Of a stretch of 13,646 nucleotides of DNA, positions 8,204 through 13,646 are shown piece after piece; position 1 is the first letter of the stretch, and each line of letters begins with the position of its first letter. The stretch spans positions 1 through 13,646 of the forward strand of contig CAKMMH010000028.1 in the NCBI GenBank assembly GCA_927798255.1, in the 5' to 3' direction. The notes under the pieces are model-generated. The model saw nothing but the letters and a program-made list of their open reading frames with translations. It made no database searches and was not told where the DNA came from. A program made the position numbers and the translations under genes. This DNA comes from an uncultured bacterium (GTDB lineage: Bacteria; Bdellovibrionota_C; UBA2361; CAKMMH01).

Positions 8204-8462
8204 AGCTTCTTGTCTCTCCTGTGTCTCGCTAATTTTTTATTCAATCACTCTTTTTTTGAAGGTTCTTGTCTTTTCTGTGTCTAGCTAATTTTTCAAATAG
8301 CACTCCCTAGCAACTTTTAATACAAACAAATTAATCTTTACAATCAATAATATTTTACTCGCGACATTAAAAATGCTTCGTATTTTAGGCGCCTCGCTAG
8401 TTTTTTATTCAATCACTCTTTTTTTTGAAGGTTCTTGTCTCTTCTGCGTCTTGCTAATTTTT
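8197..8462. repeat. Three degenerate copies of a 41-bp repeat, two inside a 68-bp direct repeat
   Basis: The unit TTTTTGAAG followed by (C/G)TTCTTGTCT, a pyrimidine stretch and GCTAATTTTT occurs at 8197-8237, 8253-8293 and 8422-8462. A longer 68/69-bp direct repeat (8226-8293 and 8394-8462) contains ATTCAATCACTC and differs by about four substitutions and one T. Extra partial copies of the GCGC(C/T)TCGCTAGTTTTTT end occur at 8389-8406 and 8493-8510. The first copy overlaps the end of the long palindrome. The DNA between (about 8294-8388) is AT-rich with no ORF I can support. This is non-coding repeat DNA, not CRISPR. Confidence 0.75.
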
Positions 8463-8558
8463 ATGAATTAGTATAATATCACTTCTTTTTTGGCGCTTCG
8501 CTAGTTTTTTAACTTGTTCTTTCTTTTTCCTATTTTCCGTGTCAGGAAATTTTTTATT

Positions 8559-8671
8559 TTACTCGAAGAGTAACCCATAGCGCGAAGCGCGGTGCCAGGG
8601 CCGGGTGAACGGAGCGAACCCGGTTGAATGAATACATCTCCGCCCTCCATTAACCACCCCTTTAAGGGGGG
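8559..8671. repeat. GC-rich cluster of small hairpins in AT-rich intergenic DNA
   Basis: Within about 115 bases there are four inverted repeats: TTACTC-GAA-GAGTAA (8559-8573), GCGC-GAA-GCGC (8580-8590), CCGGGT...ACCCGG (8601-8623) and CC(A)CCCC...GGGGGG (8654-8671). Base composition is strikingly GC-rich against the surroundings. The last hairpin lies 17 bases beyond the aroQ stop and may help end that minus-strand transcript, but no T-run follows it in that direction. The cluster may be a repetitive palindromic element or a structured RNA. I cannot name a family. Confidence 0.6.
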
Positions 8672-8687
8672 CCTAATATATATTTAT

Positions 8688-8963
8688 TTATAAATTTTTT
8701 TGTTTTTCTTCTAAAGCCACTGATTGAGCCATAATTAAGGAAAATAGCTTACGCACAAAATTCGATTCAAGCCCAAGCTCTTTGGCAACTTGAGTACAAT
8801 GACTTAATACTTCTTCTTCACGTTCAGGAACCTTTAATGCTTGTCCATTTTTTAACTTAACAATACCAATCTTTTTACAAAATTCAAAACGCTTTGTAAG
8901 TACATTTAATAATTCTTTATCTAATTTATCTATCTCTTGACGCATATCTGTTATTTCTGCCAT
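8688..8963 (-). CDS. aroQ: Chorismate mutase, stand-alone AroQ class
   Basis: This 91-residue all-helical protein converts chorismate to prephenate, the branch to phenylalanine and tyrosine. It aligns without gaps to the mutase domain of E. coli PheA with an offset of three. Arg8, Arg25, Lys36, Arg48 and Glu49 correspond to Arg11, Arg28, Lys39, Arg51 and Glu52. Two site residues differ: Asp48 is Val45 here, and Gln88 is Glu85, as in yeast chorismate mutase. There is no fused dehydratase or dehydrogenase domain. The start is set by AGGT eight bases before the ATG and by its fit to the first helix. A Phe-rich short ORF lies 107 bases upstream on the same strand, suggesting feedback by attenuation. 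The gene is convergent with the efflux operon. Confidence 0.92.
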   Translation of the reverse strand: MAEITDMRQEIDKLDKELLNVLTKRFEFCKKIGIVKLKNGQALKVPEREEEVLSHCTQVAKELGLESNFVRKLFSLIMAQSVALEEKQKNL

Positions 8964-8984
8964 ATTTCTATACCTATTAAAATT

Positions 8985-9014
8985 TAAATAATAATAAATT
9001 ACTATTATTATTTA
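8985..9014 (-). promoter_or_regulatory. Inverted repeat in the aroQ leader (A/T-only stem)
   Basis: TAAATAATAATA (8985-8996) and TATTATTATTTA (9003-9014) form a perfect 12-bp inverted repeat with a six-base loop. It ends ten bases before the AGGT ribosome-binding site of aroQ. On the minus strand it is followed by AATTTTAA, only a weak U-tract. It might act as an attenuator stem or modulate access to the ribosome site. Alternatively it is simply low-complexity AAT repeat DNA. Confidence 0.35.
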
Positions 9015-9070
9015 TTTCATTTTTATATTTATTTTTACTTGTTGTGATTTGGATATAATGATTATGAAGC

Positions 9071-9190
9071 TTAGAAGCTTCTAAAGGCAAAAGGAAAGAA
9101 ATTGAAAACTTCGATGTTAATTAATCTAATATTACTTTTATTTTCTAACTTCCAAATATCTTTATAAATACCACAATCAATCACAATCAT
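9071..9190 (-). CDS. Candidate Phe-rich leader peptide upstream of chorismate mutase
   Basis: This 39-codon ORF begins MIVIDCGIYKDIWKL and ends VFNFFPFAFRSF, with six Phe among the last eleven residues. GAAAGGA sits eight bases before the ATG (9199-9205), one of the best ribosome sites in the window. It lies on the aroQ strand and stops 107 bases before it. A hairpin GAAGC-TTCTAA-GCTTC spans the stop codon. A possible -10 (TATAAA, minus strand, 9237-9242) lies upstream. Phe-rich leaders control pheA, which carries a chorismate mutase domain, in enterobacteria; the same logic is inferred here. Against it: no strong GC-rich terminator is visible before aroQ, and the Phe run comes from a pyrimidine tract, so chance is possible. 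Confidence 0.45.
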   Translation of the reverse strand: MIVIDCGIYKDIWKLENKSNIRLINIEVFNFFPFAFRSF

Positions 9191-9391
9191 ATGTGTATTC
9201 CTTTCAAATTAAATATATTTACAATCTGAAAACTATTTTATAATAAATTAATTTTTTATTCTACATGTTTTTACTGACATCTTATTACAAAAAAAAAGAG
9301 CATATTTGTATAAAACTAAATAATTATAAAAAACTTACAAAAATTTCTCTTTATAAAAATGGTCTATCAAGAAATATTATCTTTTTTTTTA

Positions 9392-9407
9392 TGGCATAAA
9401 GATTGCT
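9392..9407 (+). promoter_or_regulatory. Sigma-54 (RpoN) promoter of the fliK-like gene
   Basis: TGGCATAAAGATTGCT matches the sigma-54 consensus TGGCAY-N5-TTGCW. The -24 GG (9393-9394) and -12 GC (9405-9406) are separated by exactly ten bases. The predicted start at about 9418 leaves a leader of about 28 bases before the ATG at 9446. Hook and basal-body genes are RpoN-dependent in several flagellated proteobacteria, so the context agrees. Transcription would need an enhancer-binding activator of the FlbD/FleQ/FlgR kind. I saw no clear activator site in the AT-rich 200 bases upstream, which hold no other gene I can support. Confidence 0.8.
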
Positions 9408-9445
9408 TTTATATGTTAAAGTTAATATTTTATAAGCGTTAATAT

Positions 9446-10957
9446 ATGGAAAGTAAATTAGAAAATATATCAAATAATCAATGGGTTATGGACATATTTA
9501 AAGGTCTAATAGGCTCTAATCTTAGCTTAAAAAATGGTATTGAAAGTGATAATTTTTCTTCTATGCTAGAAAAATTTTCCTCCAAAAATTCAAATGACAA
9601 AAATTCTAATAATATTAAGAAATCTGATAATAAGTCATCGTATAATAAATACTCAAGTGAAATAAATGATAGAGTTAGAAAAAATGAAATAAAAAAAGCC
9701 CAAGAAGATAATAAAATTAAACCTATAAAAACAGAATATAAAGAGGATGCAAAAGAAATTGAAAAATTTAATGAAGTTAATGAAACAGCTGAAGAAAATG
9801 AAACAATTGATGAAAATAACAAGGATGTAATTTTAAAACTTGACGATGAGTTAATTTCAAAAATTATAAGCACTTTAGAAAATACAAATAAATTTTCTCA
9901 AAATGAACTTCAAACAATAAAAGACGCATTAAAAGAAACTAGTGAAAATTTTCAAGAATTAAATTTAAAAGACTTATTTGATAATTTAAAAGATTTTTTA
10001 GAAAGTGCTAATTTAAATGTTGCAAATTTAGATGAGTTTTTAAATGATGTAAAAGATGTAATAAAAGAGTTTTTTGATGAGAATAAAATTACATTAAAAT
10101 TAAATGAAATAAATAGTGATACTAATGAAAAAATTGAGCTGGCAAGTAATAATACTAAAGAAGATACTGAATCTAATGATACGAAATCAATAATTTCAAC
10201 TTTTGAAAAAATATTAAATGATGTTTTTAAATCAAATTTAGTTGGTAGTGAAAATAATGAAAATCAAGATAATACAAATTTAGGCTTTAATTTAGATAAT
10301 TTGTTTAGAAATAATAATAATAAAAACCATTTTGATGTAAAAGATTTGATAAATTCAAGTTTTAACGAATTAATAAAAGAGGGAACAATAGAAAATTCAT
10401 CAATAATGAATTTAGAAAATAATTTTAATAATACACAAGATTTCATAAAGACATTAAATATAGAAGCAAAAAAACTAACTAATATTGATATTAAAAATGA
10501 TACATCATTAAAAAGTATAGATAGTGTAACATCGTCAAGAGTTCTTGAAAGAGTACAGGAAGTGTTAAAGGCTGTATCTTCTTCAAAAGATGGTTCTACA
10601 ATATCTCTAAGATTAGACCCACCAAGCTTAGGAGAAGTTAAAGTAGATATGTCATTTAAAAATGGAAGCTTGTTTGCAAGAATTATTGCAGAATCCCAAG
10701 AAGTAGAAAATTTGCTTAAAAGTAAAGTTAATGAACTTTATCAAGTGTTAAAAGACTCTGGTATTGATGCTGATAATATAAATGTATTTATTGCTTCAAA
10801 AGATAACTTTTTAAATTTTGAAAACGATAATGAAAATCAAAAAGAAGCTTTAGTAAAAAATAGTCTAAAAGTTATAAAAGATAATTCTGATCAAGAAGAA
10901 ACAAGTGAAATAATGCCTAATATCAATCAAATAAGCGATTCTAAGTGGATTGCTTAA
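9446..10957 (+). CDS. fliK: Flagellar hook-length control protein, FliK family
   Basis: This 503-residue protein has a long, poorly conserved Asn/Lys/Glu/Ser-rich N-terminal region (to about residue 365), expected for the ruler part of FliK. The conserved C-terminal Flg_hook domain spans about residues 375-455. The diagnostic stretch ISLRLDPPSLGEVKVDMSF (386-404) is followed by LFARIIAESQEVENLLKSKV and LYQVLKDSGIDADNINVFI. FliK is exported by the flagellar type III system, measures the hook and switches export specificity through FlhB. The ATG is placed just after the sigma-54 promoter; its Shine-Dalgarno is weak. A short tail follows the domain. No other flagellar gene is in the window. Assignment rests on the C-terminal domain and the promoter type. 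Confidence 0.9.
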   Translation: MESKLENISNNQWVMDIFKGLIGSNLSLKNGIESDNFSSMLEKFSSKNSNDKNSNNIKKSDNKSSYNKYSSEINDRVRKNEIKKAQEDNKIKPIKTEYKEDAKEIEKFNEVNETAEENETIDENNKDVILKLDDELISKIISTLENTNKFSQNELQTIKDALKETSENFQELNLKDLFDNLKDFLESANLNVANLDEFLNDVKDVIKEFFDENKITLKLNEINSDTNEKIELASNNTKEDTESNDTKSIISTFEKILNDVFKSNLVGSENNENQDNTNLGFNLDNLFRNNNNKNHFDVKDLINSSFNELIKEGTIENSSIMNLENNFNNTQDFIKTLNIEAKKLTNIDIKNDTSLKSIDSVTSSRVLERVQEVLKAVSSSKDGSTISLRLDPPSLGEVKVDMSFKNGSLFARIIAESQEVENLLKSKVNELYQVLKDSGIDADNINVFIASKDNFLNFENDNENQKEALVKNSLKVIKDNSDQEETSEIMPNINQISDSKWIA

Positions 10958-10959
10958 AA

Positions 10960-10975
10960 AGAAATGTAAATTTCT
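10960..10975 (+). other. Small hairpin after fliK
   Basis: AGAAAT-GTAA-ATTTCT forms a six-pair stem two bases after the fliK stop. No T-run follows, so it is a weak terminator candidate at best; it may mark the mRNA end or slow readthrough into the next gene. Confidence 0.3.
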
Positions 10976-10978
10976 ACC

Positions 10979-11007
10979 TTGTCAATTTTAACTAAAGTGT
11001 ATATCTT
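10979..11007 (+). promoter_or_regulatory. Sigma-70-like promoter of the PBP4-type gene
   Basis: TTGTCA (10979-10984, five of six to the -35 consensus) and TATCTT (11002-11007) are separated by 17 bases. The predicted start near 11014 gives a leader of about 38 bases to the ATG at 11052. It suggests the peptidoglycan genes are expressed independently of the sigma-54 flagellar promoter. Confidence 0.55.
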
Positions 11008-11051
11008 AAAAATGTACTATTTTCTTGCCTTTTATTTAATCAGATATCTTT

Positions 11052-12422
11052 ATGAAGTTTTGTAAATATTTAATATTACTAGTTTTTTATGTTTTTTTAG
11101 TAAATTTCTCATATGCAGATGAGTTCTCATCTTTGTTAAATCAAAGACGAGAACATATTAGCTTTTTCCTATATGATATTGAGTCAAATCGTGTTATTTC
11201 ATCTTATAAAGATAATAGACCTTTAAAGCCAGCTAGCCTTTTAAAAATTCTTACAAGTTTTGCTGCATTAAGAACATTAGGTGCTGAATATACTTTTAAT
11301 ACGAAAGTTTATGTTGAGGGACAAAAGGGAGGATATGTAGATAGGCTTATAATTGAAGGTGGTGGTGACCCAAGTCTTGATATCGAAGAGCTTTGGAAAC
11401 TTGCAAGAGAAATAAAAAAATCAGGTATTCAAAAAATAGGAACAGTTGTTTTAGATGATACTCTTTATATGAATATAAATAAAAGAGAAGGACAGCGAGC
11501 ATATGAGGCAAGAGCCACAGCGATTGCATTAAACTATAATTCAATGGAATTTAAAGTTTGCCCTACAATTTTAGGAAAACCAGCAAGTGTTACAAATGAA
11601 CCATTTGAATATTATGTAAATTATAATGGTAATATAATAACTGATAGTAAAAAACATTTTTACACAATTGATGAAGCAAAAGAGGATAAATTAGCTTCGT
11701 TGTCTAATTTATATAATCTCTCAGGCAATATTAAGTATAATGCTCCATGTGATACATTTTATAGAAGTGTTAGTGACCCTCTTTTATATTTCACTCAAGT
11801 TTTTTATGATTTCTTAAATTATTTAGGTATTCAAACATCAAAAAAATTTGTAGCTAGTGTAAAGCATAATAATGCAAAATTACTATTTACACATACAAGT
11901 ATGCCTTTAAAACAAATTCTTGAAGGTCTAAATCATTACAGCGTAAATGTTACGGCAGATCATCTAGTATATGCAGTCGGAAATACTCAGATGGGTAAGA
12001 ATTTTGATGTAGGTCTTGATGTTTTAAATAATTTTGTAAGAGATTTTGGTTGCTTAAATGGTTGTAATATAGTAGACGGCTCTGGTCTTTCTCATGAAAA
12101 TTTAGTTAACGCAAGGACTCTTGGAAATATATTAGTTTCAATCTCAAAAAATCCAAGCATAAGTATAGAATTTGAAAATTCGCTTCCAACTCTTGGAAAA
12201 AGTGGAACTCTTAAAAACGCTCACTATTTATCCTCAGCTGTTGTCTTAAGAGCAAAGACAGGTACTATAAATGGAGTTAGAGGGCTTGCTGGGTATATAT
12301 ATTCTCAACGTGGTAGAAAGTATGCATTTGTTATAATGCAAAATAATGTTACATACCCAAATGAAATAAGTTTAGAAAAAAAATTAGTAAATTTAATAAA
12401 TAATAGGATTAATAGAAAATAG
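11052..12422 (+). CDS. dacB: D-alanyl-D-alanine carboxypeptidase/endopeptidase, PBP4 class (peptidase S13)
   Basis: This periplasmic penicillin-binding protein trims the terminal D-Ala and cuts D-Ala-mDAP crosslinks in peptidoglycan. At 456 residues it is near E. coli DacB (477). A signal peptide covers about residues 1-22 with cleavage after SYA. The three active-site motifs are present in order: Ser62-Leu-Leu-Lys65 (SxxK), Ser297-Val-Asn299 (SxN) and Lys402-Thr-Gly404 (KTG). The wide spacing between the first two motifs accommodates the extra domains typical of class C PBPs, including GGGDPSLD. Its own promoter lies upstream. The lytic transglycosylase gene begins one base after its stop, so the two are probably co-transcribed. 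A general peptidoglycan maturation role is more likely than a flagellum-specific one. Confidence 0.94.
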   Translation: MKFCKYLILLVFYVFLVNFSYADEFSSLLNQRREHISFFLYDIESNRVISSYKDNRPLKPASLLKILTSFAALRTLGAEYTFNTKVYVEGQKGGYVDRLIIEGGGDPSLDIEELWKLAREIKKSGIQKIGTVVLDDTLYMNINKREGQRAYEARATAIALNYNSMEFKVCPTILGKPASVTNEPFEYYVNYNGNIITDSKKHFYTIDEAKEDKLASLSNLYNLSGNIKYNAPCDTFYRSVSDPLLYFTQVFYDFLNYLGIQTSKKFVASVKHNNAKLLFTHTSMPLKQILEGLNHYSVNVTADHLVYAVGNTQMGKNFDVGLDVLNNFVRDFGCLNGCNIVDGSGLSHENLVNARTLGNILVSISKNPSISIEFENSLPTLGKSGTLKNAHYLSSAVVLRAKTGTINGVRGLAGYIYSQRGRKYAFVIMQNNVTYPNEISLEKKLVNLINNRINRK

Positions 12423-12423
12423 T

Positions 12424-13646
12424 ATGAAGAAGATTGTTCGCTTTATTTTAATATCTTTCTTTTTAATAATAAATTGCGTGTCAAACGCTTTTGCTAGGAA
12501 CCAAGCCTTCGTCGTTCCAAAAGGTATGGAAGGTAGAGTTAATTTTTGGGTTAATGTATTTACAAAATATGGAAAACATCACTATGTACTTCATCATAGA
12601 GCATATCCACAAGTTGTGTTTAAAGTCTTAGATTTTAATGTTTATACGCATAGTATGAGTGCAAACCAACTTGAAAGATATAAAGAGCAAGTAAAGAGAA
12701 ATGAAGTTAAAAAAATACTAAATATGGTAAAAGGATTTAGTTTAGGAAGAAATCCTCAAAATAGTTTTGAAAGAGAAATTTATACAAAGCTTATAAATCT
12801 TCCTGGTGGTAAAAATAATTTTGAAAAAGTTTATAAAGATGAGCTTGTAAGAGCACAAGCTGGAATAAAAGAAGAATATATAGAAGCACTAAAACGTTCA
12901 GGGCGTTATATTTCAATTATGGAAAAGATTTTTGCAAATGAATATCATCTTCCAATTGAGCTTACAAGACTTCCATTTGTAGAATCTTCATTTAATTATA
13001 AAGCTTATAGCGCAGTTGGTGCAGCAGGTATTTGGCAATTTATGCGAAGGACAGGGGCTTCTATGGGCATGGTTATAAATAACGCTGTAGATGAAAGGCG
13101 CGACCCTGTGATTGCAACTCGTGCTGCTGCAAAATATTTAAGATCAAATTATAGAACTCTTGGTTCTTGGGCATTAGCAATTACTGCATATAATCATGGA
13201 GCTGCGGGGGTTGCAAGAAAAGTAAAAGAGTATGGTTCAAATAATATCGCGTATATGGTTGAGCATCCTACAAAAAGGCTTTTAGGTTTTGCATCAAATA
13301 ATTTTTACGCAGAGTTTTTAGCAGCTTTAGAAGTTTACGAAAATATGAATAAATATTTTCCAGGTATTAGACAAGAACCTTCACTTCAATTCTTACAATA
13401 TCCACTTCATTATCCTATAAAAGTCACAGAGGTTTCTAAAAGATTAAATTTAAGTGTTGATGCAATCCAAAAATATAATTACTCACTTACAAATAAAACT
13501 CTAGCTGGTTATTATTTAATTCCAAAAGGCTTTAAAATTAAGCTTCCAAGAGAATATGTTAATAAGCTTTCTTTGTTAAATACACCAGATAAATCTGCAA
13601 AATATGTTGCATCAAAACCTGCTTGGGAAATAAGTCCAAGGTATTA
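12424..13646 (+). CDS. mltD: MltD-like lytic murein transglycosylase (3' end beyond window)
   Basis: The frame is open from the ATG at 12424 to the window end (407 complete codons). An N-terminal hydrophobic signal ends near NAFA (about residue 24). The Cys at 18 lacks a good lipobox, so a lipoprotein form is doubtful. The SLT catalytic domain has LPFVESSFNYKAYSAVGAAG, with Glu187 as the catalytic acid, then IWQFM and AYNHGAAGV (255-263). A LysM-like wall-binding segment starts at about 328 (YPIKVTEVSKRLNL to GYYLIPKGFKIKLP); MltD proteins usually carry one or more. The enzyme cleaves glycan strands to 1,6-anhydromuropeptides. It starts one base after dacB, and an AGGA lies 15 bases before the ATG. 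The C terminus is not seen. Confidence 0.92.
   Translation, partial: MKKIVRFILISFFLIINCVSNAFARNQAFVVPKGMEGRVNFWVNVFTKYGKHHYVLHHRAYPQVVFKVLDFNVYTHSMSANQLERYKEQVKRNEVKKILNMVKGFSLGRNPQNSFEREIYTKLINLPGGKNNFEKVYKDELVRAQAGIKEEYIEALKRSGRYISIMEKIFANEYHLPIELTRLPFVESSFNYKAYSAVGAAGIWQFMRRTGASMGMVINNAVDERRDPVIATRAAAKYLRSNYRTLGSWALAITAYNHGAAGVARKVKEYGSNNIAYMVEHPTKRLLGFASNNFYAEFLAALEVYENMNKYFPGIRQEPSLQFLQYPLHYPIKVTEVSKRLNLSVDAIQKYNYSLTNKTLAGYYLIPKGFKIKLPREYVNKLSLLNTPDKSAKYVASKPAWEISPRY

Noticed and set aside
8055..8288. 77-codon plus-strand ORF across the end of the efflux channel gene and the repeats
   Set aside because: It overlaps the real gene end, runs through the palindrome and repeats, and has no ribosome site or recognisable domain.
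8197..8462. Repeats considered as a CRISPR array
   Set aside because: There are only three degenerate copies, the spacing is 56 and 169 bases, parts of the intervening DNA are themselves repeated, and no cas gene is present.
8559..8573. TTACTC-GAA-GAGTAA hairpin as an intrinsic terminator
   Set aside because: On the plus strand the T-rich tract precedes the stem, and on the minus strand the stem is followed by A-rich sequence, so neither direction has a U-tract after the hairpin.
8574..8673. tRNA or tRNA-like gene in the GC-rich block
   Set aside because: No T-loop GGTTCRA with acceptor pairing, no anticodon arm layout and no CCA end could be assembled on either strand.
9478..9873. 131-codon minus-strand ORF opposite the start of fliK
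   Set aside because: It is the antisense shadow of the low-complexity Asn/Lys/Ser/Glu-rich FliK N-terminal region; its Ser/Phe/Leu-rich product follows from that composition, and the plus strand has the promoter and the conserved domain.

Overview
The window is AT-rich (roughly 70% A+T by eye) with Gram-negative gene content: an outer-membrane lipoprotein channel of the NodT type, an RND pump, periplasmic peptidoglycan enzymes and a flagellar hook-length gene behind a sigma-54 promoter. A flagellated, possibly host-associated proteobacterium fits. Alphaproteobacterial affiliation is a guess from the CerR-like TetR regulator, the NodT-type channel and the stand-alone AroQ chorismate mutase; no rRNA or other marker here settles it.

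Layout. Positions 3-167 hold the end of an unrecognised plus-strand gene, followed by an intrinsic terminator. metK (S-adenosylmethionine synthetase) lies on the minus strand at 243-1400. It is divergent from a drug-efflux locus running from 1651 to 8085: a TetR regulator, a membrane-fusion protein, an HAE1-family RND permease and an outer-membrane factor, which together would form a regulated tripartite pump. The metK/tetR interval is packed with inverted repeats, including two identical 16-bp operator-like sites 52 bp apart.

From 8075 to about 8687 there is no convincing gene. This stretch holds a long imperfect palindrome of about 129 bp, three copies of a 41-bp repeat (two of them inside a 68-bp direct repeat), and a cluster of GC-rich small hairpins. 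It separates the efflux operon from the convergent minus-strand gene for a short AroQ chorismate mutase (8688-8963). Upstream of that gene on the same strand is a 39-codon ORF with a well-placed Shine-Dalgarno and six Phe codons in its last eleven. It looks like a phenylalanine-responsive leader peptide and is the most interesting new observation in the window.

The right part is plus strand. A sigma-54 promoter (9392-9407) precedes a FliK-like hook-length control gene (9446-10957). A PBP4/DacB-type D,D-carboxypeptidase with its own sigma-70-like promoter follows (11052-12422), and one base later an MltD-like lytic transglycosylase begins that runs off the window end. The last two form a peptidoglycan-remodelling pair next to a flagellar gene.
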